Assembly (NCBI RefSeq): GCF_010183535.1
Contig: NC_071330.1
Location: forward strand, 1,063,217-1,127,216
Origin: Caenorhabditis remanei
Lineage: Eukaryota; Nematoda; Chromadorea; Rhabditida; Rhabditidae
DNA: 64,000 nucleotides
Reading direction: 5' to 3'
The notes beneath the pieces are model-generated. The model searched no databases and was not told the origin of the DNA. It worked only from the letters and a program-made list of their open reading frames with translations. Of the stretch, positions 23,109 to 33,729 are shown piece after piece. A program made the position numbers and the translations under genes. The first letter of the stretch is position 1. The number at the start of each line of letters is the position of its first letter.

Positions 23109-23617
23109 TTATTTACAGCTCGTTTCGCCCTCCGGCTCCTCCTCATCTTCAGTCTTCGACCCATTCAATTTCTCGTTTCCCAAATCATAAAGTCGGTTGT
23201 ATTCCGTCTGTTTCGCCTCCAGATTCCTTGTTTTTTCAATTTTCTCGGATTCCAACTGAAAATTTGTTAATTTTTATAGATTTTCAGGGTCTAAATAATG
23301 GGGATTTATCGGTTTTAGAGCTACAGACGGGCCCTGTAACCTACCTTCTCATTTATTTGTTTCATCCGATCCACCTCATTCTTCCGATTCACCACGACCG
23401 CCTTCCAGTACGCGATTTCCGGATTTTTCTCGTTTTTCTCATAATTTGACATTGTCTCCTCATCTGTCTGCGTCACCTCGTTCTCTAGAGCAATCTAAAT
23501 TAATATTCATAACTATTTCATTAATAAAAATCAAAATTCACCACCAACCTCTTCTGTCTGACACGAAAACTCGGCACTTTTGACGTTTGGCTCTTCGAAT
23601 ACTACGTAATCAGTCAT
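23109..23617 (-). CDS. second, smaller geminin-like coiled-coil protein
   Basis: Three exons join in frame: 23617-23516 (approximate donor side), 23494-23345 and 23255-23109, giving about 121 residues. A VTQTDEE patch precedes a coil starting IAYWKAVVVNRKNEVDRM and running through KLESEKIEKTRNLEAK. The YW at the coil start and heptad spacing are geminin/multicilin-like. The first donor (GAGGTTGGT) is weak. The stop is 0.79 kb from the start of the downstream geminin-like gene, so the two may be tandem paralogues or distant operon members. It could also be an unrelated coiled coil. Confidence 0.6.
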
Positions 23618-23777
23618 TTTTCGTAGTTTTTCAAGGTTTTTCGAGGGAAAAAATCGAAAAAATCACGAAAAACGGTTGAAAATGGTGAAAAAACGGTAAT
23701 TGGCGGATGGTGGCCAGGTGAATCGATTCGAATCACCCGCCGTTGGTGAGAGTGCGGTGGGGCGCGCTTGCTGCCTG

Positions 23778-23785
23778 TGACGTCA
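23778..23785. promoter_or_regulatory. palindromic CRE/ATF site in a divergent promoter
   Basis: TGACGTCA is a perfect 8-base CREB/ATF site, 161 bases upstream of the small geminin-like gene and 0.3 kb upstream of the divergent plus-strand gene. No binding evidence; one such site may occur by chance. Confidence 0.35.
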
Positions 23786-23824
23786 CATCGATCGAAAATT
23801 TAAATTTACAACGCACCTCATAGT

Positions 23825-23874
23825 ATTTCCAGAGAAAAAAAAGAGGTTTGTAGATGATTTTCTCTGGAAATTTT
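23825..23874. repeat. short hairpin in the divergent promoter
   Basis: TTTCCAGAGAAAA and TTTTCTCTGGAAA form a perfect 13-base stem around an 18-22-base loop. It lies 0.2 kb upstream of the small geminin-like start. Confidence 0.4.
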
Positions 23875-24108
23875 TTGCATATTGAATGCGCCAAAACATT
23901 AATTGTGTTTTATCACTAATTATTCTTCAAAAATCCGAAAAATTGCATTATTCCCATTATTCTCCGATTAAAAATCAATACCTCCCATAAAATCTTTTTG
24001 AAAGACAATACTAACTTATTTAAGCTGCATTTCTTGAATTTTTATTGTATTCGTACCCGAGAATAGCTCTAAAATAGTTTTATTTTATTTCATTTAACAG
24101 AATAAGCA

Positions 24109-27100
24109 ATGAAGGAGGAGGAACAGGAACACCCTGTCGGATTTGAACTCAAAGATAAATTGGAAGCGGCTTTTGATAGTATTAATGGTAAGTTTTTCTT
24201 TTTATGAGCCAAAAAACATGAAAATGAAATTTATCTGAACGGTTTCTGGAATGTCTGGAGGGCTGGAAATTTGTGTAGGGGTAGTCAAAAACACTCCTAA
24301 CGTGTACCGAAAGTTTCACAGAGCTATAAGGAAAATTGAAATTTTTGTGAATTTTTGGGTGAAAAGTCAATTATTGGGCATATTTTCCTATGATCATACT
24401 TGTCAACCGGGCCGAAACGGGCCGACACGGGCCGGCTCGTAACTCGCGTCAAAATGAATATTACGAGCTGGAAAAATATACCAAAATGTAGATCTCGACG
24501 AGTTCTATGCCCGTGACCTACTACGGGCCGGATGTCTATTCATTAATGTGCCGCGGACCGGGAAAAAGTGCCAAAAAACGCGAAAATGGCCAATAAAACC
24601 ATTCTAGCCCGGCCCGCGGCACATTAACAAATAGCCATCCGGCCCGTAGTAGGTCACGGACAGAGAACTCGTTGAGATCTACATTTTGGTATATTTTTCA
24701 GCTCATAATATTCATTTTGACGCGAGTTACGAGCCGGCCCGTGTCGGCCCGTTTCGGCCCGGTTGACAAGTATGCCCAACACAAACATTCTCACTCTTAC
24801 AGATAGTGCCTCTTATTCAGAGTTCGGAGGGTTCCGTTATGAAAAAGTAAAATATGATGAATCAACCATTCAATATATGCTAGACGCTTCGGAATCTGTT
24901 GTAATGGACGAAACTTTGGGCTTGGACCCTGTTAACGAAGTCCATCGACTGGTAATTATAATTTCAAAATACTTCAGCAAAATATTATTTAATTTTCAGA
25001 TCCAAGCGTTTCCATCGAGAGACCGGATTGTGTCAGATCTTCAGATGAGATTCTCTACGGCTAACATGAAGACAGTCCTTCGAAATGGTCCACAAGCTCA
25101 TCTGCATTTCGCAAAAGTTGCTGATAAGCGGTTCGCTCCGAGGCATCCATGTATGAGTTTTTAGTTCATTCGAGACTTGCCTACTTGCAAACCGGGCCGA
25201 AACGGGCCGGCGCGTAACTCGCTTCAAACTCAATATTATGAGCTGAAAAATATACCAAAATGTAGATCTTGACGAGTTCTATGTCCGTTACTACGGGCCG
25301 GGTGGCTATTCGTTAATGTGCCGCGGGAAGGGAAAAAGTGCCAAAAAACGCGAAAATGGCCAAAAAAAGCCATTGTAGCCCGGCCCGCGGCATATTAACG
25401 AATAGCCATCCGGCCCGTAGTGGGTCACAGACATAGAACTCGCCGAGATCTACATTTTGGTATATTTTTCAGCTCATAATATTGAGTTTGAAGAGAGTTA
25501 CGAGCCGGCCCGGTTTGCAATGGAGACTTCAAACTGTCACGAAATAGTTTTTCTGAATCTGAAACTAATAGTAAAACAAATGAGCAAAAATTTTTTTTCT
25601 TTGGAAAATCATAATAAACTATCGAGAAAGATGATGCTCAGTGAGTGCATACTTGAAATTTCGATTAGAACTTAAGTCCACCTCCACAGACAGCAAAAAT
25701 ATGAACATGCAAATTTTTGTTTAAGTTAAAGATCTTTTCAATTTGATAATGTGTGAACGGAATCAGATCGATAACCAAACAAATGTTATTCAACCGTTTT
25801 AGAAAAATCTTCATGCCCTTCAGTGACCTTTTTTATCAAACCAATACGACACTTACTGTGTTAGAATTTCACTTCCAGATCTTTGAAATCAATCACAACC
25901 TTCCTGTTTTTCAGTTGATCTTCCCGTATTTTACTATCACTTCTGTCATCCTGAGAGGTCTCTCACCAATGCTACGCACAATCGAGATCAAGAGTTCCAA
26001 TTTGGAATCAACTGTATGTACAACACCAACCCAACAATTCGACTATTCAATGGTTTGCTTGAGATGTATGATCACGCAATGGAAAAAATAGAACTCCCCC
26101 ATCCAAAATTCGGGAAGAACATCTATTACAAAGCTGACCAAACAATAGCTGATACCTACAGCAAACCTGGACAACACTCGGAAGTCATTATACACGGGAT
26201 GCGAATATTTTTTGAAGATGGAACGATTAAAAATGATAAAGGATATAGAATGGAAGTATTCCTCAACAATAGAGAAGTTGAGGCGAACGAGAAGATACAA
26301 AAAGTGGAATTCTTCCTAGCAGATGAAAATACTATTGAAGTTATGACTCTTTTCAAAAAGTCCATGATGGCCGGTGGGTTCATTCGGAAGAAGAAAAAAG
26401 TCGAGAAAATTGAGCAAACAGTGTTGATAGTGAGCCTAGATGAGATAACTGGAACATATGGAACGTCGGATTTTCAATGCAGTCCGAATTTCAAGTCAAT
26501 GTTGAGAACGAGTCGAATGGGTCCGAAAAGAAGACCGAGAAACACTAAACAGGAAGTGAAGATAAAAATGGATGAGAATCGAGAGATAATGAAGCCAAGT
26601 GTAGATCGAGTAAAAGTTTTTCTGGGTGTGGACAAAAATAATAAGAAACTGAGACACAAACGTGCAGGACTTGGTCACCAAATATGCACATCATTATGCA
26701 AGTTGAAGAATGCTTTACAACTACTCAAAGATGAATCCGCATTCCCTTCCGAATCAGAATTCTGGACCGCAGGAGAGAAGGTTGTGTACGCTTTGTACAT
26801 GGCTCAAACTGACGCATATCTTTGTGAGGACACATGCGTACCGTTTTTAAACGCGGTGCAAATGTGCTCGACGTTTGTAGACCATGCTGACGAGTTTGAG
26901 ATACAGGGGGAACTTTTGCTTATGTTCAGTTATCAGTAAGTTTTCTAATTTTGTTAAAGCTGTCAAAAAGTATGTTTTCAGACTCATGAGCATGCTATTT
27001 GCGATCGAAAAATATATACATCAGATTGATAGAAACGACAACCGATCGAAACGTGAAATTCATATAGGCACCTTCTTGCCATTCTACTATATTGTTCCAT

Positions 27101-29008
27101 TCGCTGTGCTAAAGGACGCATTCATCAATGCAAAGCGCCCGATGAAAGGGATGTTGCTAGAAATTATTTGTAGAAGAGGTTAATTTGGTTGTTTTGTTAT
27201 TTTTCTGTAAAACATCAAAATCATTTATAGCCACCCCATCGGTGTATTCTGAAGTGTTGGATCTTTATCAACACGATAAGCAATTGGTGGAAGATGCTCT
27301 CAAAAGCTACCCACATATTATGCTCTTCGGACACTTTCCTGCAAGTCCGTGTGCAGATCTGGTCAATGACTTGGGGGTCTATTTAGATAATAGCCTCCTG
27401 TTGGAACCGAACAAATGGGTTTTGGACATACCTCGACCACGTGTCCTACTCTCCGTGAAACCGGAACCCGAAGAAATCCCCGAAGAGTGCCCGGACGATG
27501 GTTATGTGCAAGGAAATGGAATCAATGGCGACACAAGCTATGAGTGTGGCATTGTCCATGAGCAGCCAGTTGAAGAGCATATGAGCATCGCATACTGGGA
27601 AGCCGAACACTCAAGTTCGGTAGAAAACCATACTAATGGAGCAAGCAATGAACCGGAAGAATTTGATTTTGGTAAGTGAGACAACTGGAACTTTTTTCGT
27701 ACACCTTCCTTCAACAGGTTTAAATTATACAAAAGTTACATAATAACCTTTGAACGCGCAGTTAGCAACCTTAGACGCACCATACGACGTCAGTCTCTGC
27801 TTTTGATCTTTACGCTTTATTGTTTCCATTCTCTTAGAGAGCCAACTACCAATTCCGCTTGTTTACACCTTCAGCAATCTCTTTTTCATGAATCGGAAAA
27901 GGTTTTCTCCTTGCGTTCCCTTCAATTACTATCTCTGAGCATTTGCCCGCCAATCCCTCCAAGAGGATTATTTATTGGTATAATACTGGATATATCCGAG
28001 ACATTGTGTCAGGTACCGCAAGAGCTTAACGTCTAGAGGGGTGAGGCTTCCTCAATTATTCCAGGCAGGATACTTTAGCAGATTCCAAATTTTTAATCAG
28101 TCTTGAGCTGAAGCCCTACCCCCCATAACATGAGTGTGGGAAACTAGTGCAATTTTTTCACTTCGCTTCAACGGCTTTAGTACGGAGGTGGAGTCAAAAA
28201 TTGGAAACACCGACTTCACTTCTCTCACATTGAATTTTGCCTGGTGATACCTCTAATCTCACCTCTCCTTTCCCCCCGCACTCATCGATTTTTTGCCAGT
28301 GTCCCTCTCGCTAGCTTTCTCTCGTTCCCCCGCTTGAACTACGTAACAGCGTCCTTAGAGACGCAGAGACACGATGTCTGCGTCTCTCTTTCCGCGTATG
28401 CTATCTCATCTCTGTTTCTGCCGTTCTAGTGTATTGCGTGTTTCTCTATGCCTTGTCGTTCCTCCGTCCAATTTTTTATTCGCGGTTTCTTGTAGGTGTC
28501 CAATCCAATCCCGTTCTTTTACTTTTAAACAAATTGTTAAAATAATAAACATTTTTTAGTTTATTCTATATTTTCAGTGGCACCAATGAAACCAATCAAG
28601 AAGGAACCGCTTACTGAGGCAGTGGACGAGCCGACAACTCCTCCAAGAACTCTACCATCAAGAAAGTCACCGGTCCCTTCAACATCCGCTGATAATGGGT
28701 ACTACCGGAACGCCCAAGGATTTGAGAGAAAGCGCAAGCAACCATTCGACTGGAGAGATATGATCAGTGAGAGTCGAGACAGTACTCCCGTCAAAACGCC
28801 AGGTCGACCTGTCAAAGCTCCATGCGGTGCAACTTTCACACCGAATCGCTTGCTAAATACTCCATATGGAAAATATCGGAAGCTGATACCTCCGGAACCC
28901 ACGAAACGCACTTTTCTCGAAAAAGATCCAACGAAGGTGGGACTTTTGGACAAGATCTGGGAGGGCTCCTCTGCAGCTGTCATTCGTAGAAGCGTATCAG
29001 ATGCTTAA
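24109..29008 (+). CDS. unrecognised 822-residue protein
   Basis: Seven exons join in frame: 24109-24187, 24803-24951, 25000-25150, 25915-26935, 26982-27178, 27231-27671 and 28578-29008. The start lies 8 bases after TTTAACAG, a likely trans-splice site. The N-terminal two thirds look globular (FYYHFCHPERSLTN, FGINCMYNTNPTIRLFNGL, EIHIGTFLPFYYIVPFAVL). The middle has a basic patch, RMGPKRRPRNTK. The C-terminus is disordered, with LLSVKPEPEE and PIKKEPL (SUMO-like), and TPPRTLPSRKS and TPVKTPGR, which resemble CDK sites. This suggests a nuclear protein. I know no family for it. Introns 1 and 3 each hold a CATACTTG-type MITE. Confidence 0.85.
24395..24774. mobile_element. CATACTTGTC hAT-like MITE, copy in intron 1
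   Basis: CATACTTGTCAACCGGGCCG at the left is mirrored by CGGTTGACAAGTATG at the right, and the two halves are reverse complements almost throughout (AGATCTCGACGAGTTC, CGGCCCGTAGTAGGTC). About 380 bp, non-coding. No exact target duplication is visible at this copy. Confidence 0.78.
25181..25520. mobile_element. degraded MITE of the same family, intron 3
   Basis: Left CTACTTGCAAACCGGGCCGA and right GGCCCGGTTTGCAA. It has the same internal words as the 24395 copy but the termini have drifted and there is no target duplication. Confidence 0.7.
27672..28577. other. long intron 6 of the 822-residue protein gene
   Basis: About 900 bases, C/T-rich. It holds a GAGACGCAGAGACACGATGTCTGCGTCTCT hairpin core near 28355-28390, the same GTCTGCGTCTCTC word that occurs in the acidic gene's last intron. 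No exon could be supported. Confidence 0.4.
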
Positions 29009-29096
29009 AATCGTATTGTGGGCACTTACGATATTTTCATATCATTATGTATGCGTTCCGGCGAATTCATTTTCACACTTCAAAATTTTTTTAATC

Positions 29097-29236
29097 GATG
29101 CACAACCCGCTGAAATCGAGAGCCGGAAAGTTTCGTCAGTGAGAATGTTCGTATTCTATTGAATTTATTGAATACAACAAAAATTATCGAAAATACCGTA
29201 AAACTCGAAAAAAATCGCTTACAGCGGGTTGTGCAC
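29097..29236. mobile_element. MITE with TGCACAACCCGCTG ends
   Basis: TGCACAACCCGCTG at the left and CAGCGGGTTGTGCA at the right are perfect inverted repeats about 140 bases apart. It lies between the 822-residue gene and the ground-like gene, whose minus-strand AATAAA is near 29421. No open frame. Confidence 0.65.
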
Positions 29237-29519
29237 CGAATCGTAACATTCTTGAAAAATTCTTTCTGTATTACTCTTTTTTTCCTATACATTTTCCCAT
29301 TCTTTTAGTTCAAACTCAAATTCTTCTTTTTCTATACCCATCAGATCTCTCATCTCGTTGCTTTTGCCACTTCATCTCATTTCAATTACCTGTCGATCCG
29401 AAGAATTCTTATTACTAACTTTATTACATTATAACAACATATCTGATTATCTCTGATTAGATGAATAAACTATGTATACAATTAACACCTGAATTATAAG
29501 GCGGAGGTTTCAAAAGAGC

Positions 29520-31354
29520 CTATTGCGTTCTGAAAAGATAACAATTGAGTCCGGACTGGGAGTGGAGGCAGTAGCTGGTTGTGGATGTGACGAATGAGAA
29601 AGCGCCTTGGGAGCAGACTACGGTGAAGCGACCTCCCAACTCTTGTTCGGCTGCCTCGACAAGAGCGATTTTGACGGCAGAGGACTCACCGGTCGTCATT
29701 TCCTGAAAAAATAATAGTAAAAGAAAGTCATCGGGGAAAGTTTTTCAGGTTTTTTTTGCTGATGCTTTTTATGGGATTTCTATTACCCTGTGAGTTTTAC
29801 TCTGGTAGTTCTCATCGAGATCATTCTCTAGACTTCCATAGATTTTCCAGATGAAAGATGATTTCTCAATATTCAATGTCATGTATTACGGTCCAAGTAT
29901 TCACTGAGTGTGTATAAGTTACAGTTACATAGAAGTATAACTACGGTGAGATAGTAGGAAAAAGCTATCAACTGAAAAAAAAACTCTAACATTGTTATAT
30001 ATGATTTCCTTTCTCCTTCACCCCGATCATTGAGGCTTTCACTATTCATTATCTCCAATTCTTTTTTTCTTCCTCAAACTATTCCAGTTTCTTCCTCCTT
30101 CTTCTTTTCTCGACACAACACCTGTCCATCCCGGCAATATAGTCACCTATGCGCAATACGTTAAATACGCGGAAGAGATATGAAACTGGAAAGGAATGAT
30201 AATATCTTTTCGGGAAGGCTAATGGTGATGTCACATGCTAATAGGGGAGAAAGAGGGATAAAGAATCGAACTTTGAATTCTTACCTTCTTCATAATAGCC
30301 AAAAGTCCGTCGTCATTGCAAGAGACATCTTTGGTGCTAACAGTGGTGTCTTCCTCGACTCCGGTGTCGACTTCTGAAAAAAAAATAGCAATAGAAATTG
30401 AATTTACGAAAAAAGGAAAGCTTTTATAGAATACTATAAATCTGCAAAAAATTATCAACGGCGGAAATTATGAATGATTCTTGAAGTTTGATTTTATAGA
30501 ATAGGTAGATAGGTTGACTACGAGTAACTTCGTTTTTTCAGCTTTCTTCTGCTTATGAAACTCAATTTGAAGCTACGCGCCGGCCGTGTCGGCTCATTTT
30601 AGCCAGGTTGACAAGTATTTCGGATATTTTCTTTTGAAAAACGATAAATTCTCTTCAAAATAGTGAGACTGCTAACATTTTTGCCAACATTGATCGACTA
30701 AACCCCTCAAATCTGTAGCACAAGTAACTTTAAGAAAATCAGATGTGTTGCTGACTCTAGCAGTTTCGGCTGTTCCCATACTTGTCAACCGGGCCGACAC
30801 GGGCCGGCTCGTAACTCGCGTCAAAATGAATATTATGAGCTGAAAAATATACCAAAATGTAGATCTCGACGAGTTCTATGCCCGTGGCCGACTACGGACC
30901 GGATGGCTATTCGTTAATATGCCGCGGGCAGGGCTAGAATTGCTTTTTTTGGCTATTTTCGCGCTTTTGGCACTTTTTCCCGGCCCGTAGTAGGTCACGG
31001 GCATAGAACTCGTCGAGATCTACATTTTGGTATATTTTTCAGCTCATAATATTCATTTTGACGCGAGTTACGGCCCGTTTCGGCCCGGTTGACAAGTATG
31101 GCTGTTCCCCTCTACCAACCTCTCTTCTTTCTTCCACACGCACAAGTTGGACAACATGGTTGTGGAAGCTCAATACGTGGCAGAGGGATCACTGGAATTC
31201 TAATCGGTGGCAATTGAATCTCAGTGAAACACATTGGAGGTGGTGGTGGCAGACAGATTGGTGGTGGTTGGCATCCACAGCCTCCATTGAAGAAAGTGGA
31301 GGTTACTGTGGAGATGAGTACGGTAGCCGAGAGAATCAGGAAGGAGTTTTGCAT
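29520..31354 (-). CDS. ground-like domain secreted protein (grl family)
   Basis: Three exons join in frame: 31354-31120, 30373-30285 and 29702-29520, giving 168 residues. A signal peptide (MQNSFLILSATVLIS) leads into a Cys/Pro-rich stretch with CGCQPPPICLPPPPPMC. A furin-type RKKR site is at 75-78. The C-terminal ground-like domain (about 95-168) shows CNDDGLLAIMKK, then GGRFTVVCSQGAFSFVT, CLHSQSGLNCYLF. These proteins are related to hedgehog-like and ground proteins of nematodes, are secreted from epidermis, glia or neurons, and are linked to cuticle and molting. A hAT-like MITE sits 20 bases into intron 1. I cannot say which grl gene it is. Confidence 0.9.
30541..30622. mobile_element. partial right arm of a CATACTTGTC MITE
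   Basis: TGAAGCTACGCGCCGGCCGT, then GGTTGACAAGTAT, matches only the right half of the family. A solo arm 150 bases from an intact copy, in the same intron. Confidence 0.5.
30777..31100. mobile_element. CATACTTGTC hAT-like MITE with exact 8-bp duplication
   Basis: Starts CATACTTGTCAACCGGGCCG and ends CGGTTGACAAGTATG. GCTGTTCC flanks both sides (30769-30776 and 31101-31108). The intact 324-bp copy lies in intron 1 of the ground-like gene, next to its donor site. Confidence 0.85.
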
Positions 31355-31868
31355 ATTTTGAGATAGACTGAATCCCGACGTCGCCGCCGTCTCTTATATC
31401 CACAACTTCAAGTTTCCTCCTTATCTCCGCCTTCTCCTCCCACCTGTACACCGGATAGTTTTCCAATTTTCTTCTTTTGCCGACGTAGATGGATAAAAAA
31501 GACAGAACCGCGCAGCAGATTCGGGAAAAATTTCTTGTATTTTTAATGAAACATCAAAAAACGCGCGAGAAAACAATATGTTGGCAAAAGTGTGATGAGG
31601 GAGGCTACAATTGGATTTTATTCCTGTTTGAGGAATGGAAAAGTTCGTTCATTAATTAAGAAGATTCTGGAATATATTACAAAAATGAAATTGAAGATTC
31701 TGGAGCTGTCAGAGTGTTGGTGGCTTTCGAAGTCGTTGTAGGACCTTTTGCTGAAAAATTCAACTTTGCGGAAACATCCAGACTTTCACCACAAAAACTG
31801 TATTTTTGAGCCAAAAATCGCTATGTTCCTGTCAAAAACTCTAAACATTCGCCTATTTTCCTTTTTAT

Positions 31869-32215
31869 CTTCAAAATAAACTCTCAGTGATCAGTCATTC
31901 CATTCTGTGATCATTGTATCCATCTACACCGCCCATCTGATTCCATTCAACATCGTCAATTCCTTTTTGAGATTACTGTAGGCCTCGTATCCGACGGAAA
32001 CGCAGAAAATTGACACGAATCCGCCTTAGAAAGGCCATTTTTATGTTGGAATGACTCTCTTTTGGATACTCTTTCAGTGGAAATCTGGCACTGGAATATC
32101 GATTGATTCGAGTTCGTTGAATAGAATCAAGAGGACGACGAGTAGTGGTTCAGACCTTTTACTAGCAGTCTTCATTTCACTGAGAATTATGGGAAGATAT
32201 AATAGAAATAAGACG
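31869..32215 (+). repeat. 350-base repeat, copy 1 (direct)
   Basis: Begins CTCAGTGATCAGTCATTCCA and contains GGCCTCGTATCCGACGGAAA and GGAATGACTCTCTTTTGGAT. Nearly identical to 32708-33040 and, inverted, to 35300-35630. One frame reads MTLFWILFQW and onward, but stops interrupt the block. Confidence 0.8.
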
Positions 32216-32689
32216 TATTGAGAGACAAAACTGAATTTTTGGATTCAAAAATATCAATTCTAGCCAGTTTCAGGCATTTTGTTAGCGTTCGTGACCTGAA
32301 AATCGAGAAACTTACTTTTCGTTTTTTCTAATCCAAATTTGACCGGTCCGGCGTCTTCTGAATCTCGCTCCAATATCGCACAAAAGACGTCTTCCCAACC
32401 TCCCGCCTTCATCTCACTTGCTACTCGACGCCGACGTCTTCAGAATCCGAATCCTTCGAAAATCTCATTTCTGGATCTTCCGATTCGTGGACATTTAGGT
32501 ATCCCTGAGAACTGATGTCCTGTGGAACATCTTCTGAAGTCGTTGAGGCATCGGCGGCTGGCTGAAATAAGCATTATTTCTCAAGGAAATAACTGATTTT
32601 CTGGTAAACATCCCTTTCAGAACACGGTTTTCAAGTGAAAACAGCTCAAAAGACCCAATTTTCGGTCGAAATCGCTCAAAAATCTCCTC

Positions 32690-33140
32690 CTCTTTACTCT
32701 CATTTTCTTTTTCATAAGTTCTCAGTGATCAGTCATTCCATTCTGTGATCATTGTATCCATCTACACCGCCCATCTGATTCCATTCAACATCGTCAATTC
32801 CTTTTTGATATTACTGTAGGCCTCGTATCCGACGGAAACGCAGAAAATTGACACGAATCCGCCTTAGAAAGGCCATTTTTATGTTGGAATGACTCTCTTT
32901 TGGATACTCTTTCAGTGGAAATCTGACACTGGAATATCGATTGATTCGAGTTCGTTGAATGGAATCAAGAGGACGACGAGTAGTGGTTCAGACCTTTTAC
33001 TAGCAGTCTTCATTTCACTGAGAATTATGGGAAGGTATGGAAGAAAAAAGGGAAGATTTTTGAGAGCAAAAATTGAATTTTAAGCTGAAAAACTGCCTTG
33101 AAAACTGGTTTTCAGACGTTTTCTATCAATTTTTAATCAA
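32690..33140 (+). repeat. 450-base repeat, copy 2 (direct)
   Basis: It includes the block of copy 1 plus flanks. TTTACTCTCATTTTCTTTTT lies before it, and TTTTCTATCAATTTTTAATC after it. These flanks are shared with the inverted copy at 35200-35650 and not with copy 1, so copies 2 and 3 are the closest pair. Confidence 0.8.
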
Positions 33141-33729
33141 AAAACCTGAAATTTACCTTTTCTCTTCATTCTGATCCCGATTTCACCTATCCGACTCCTT
33201 CATCTCATTTCATAACCATCGTTGACGTCTTTAGAATCCGGAATTGTTGATAACCCCGATTCTAAGCCAATAGCGTTTGGATTTTGACGCTGAAAATGGA
33301 GAAATGGCTGTTTTTATCATTTTTGAAAGATTTAGCACTGGAAAACGACGAATTAAGAATTTTCCAAGGAAAATAATGAGAGAAATCGATAAAAATGAAT
33401 AGAAATCAACGAAAAACGAAAAATAACACAAAAAATTGATTTTGAAAATTCCACGTTGCCGCCGCCGGTCCGCAAGCACCATATCTCACGCACAATTGCG
33501 GACTGGCTAATTAGTTGTTTGATCGGCGCGTTTTTTGGCCGTTTGGACGGCAATTGATGATTCAAAAATGTTTTTTGAGATTTTCATTGTATTCCTCATA
33601 TTTTTCTCATCATTTTAAGTCTAAAACCCTCGAAAAATGGCCAGGAATTGAAAAATCTTGAAAAAATTGTTTATTTTTTTCAATTCTCAAAATTTCCAAA
33701 CAAACAAAAGTCTCAAATTTCAGCGAAAA

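Larger units (their letters stand above)
31355..33729. other. region between the ground-like and SLC36 genes: duplicated non-coding blocks
   Basis: Two direct copies of a roughly 340-base block dominate. Minus-strand exon-like remnants follow TTTCAG acceptors near 32550 (AADASTTSEDVPQD, stopping after EDVGVE) and 33290 (RQNPNAIGLESG). A third one near 31750 contains KGPTTTSKATNTLT. They look like duplicated and decaying 3' exons. I could not join them into a gene. Confidence 0.4.

Noticed and set aside
28577..29008. Independent small gene of 143 codons
   Set aside because: The first codon is preceded by TTTTCAG in phase 1 and the frame continues from the 27671 donor, so it is the last exon of the 822-residue gene.
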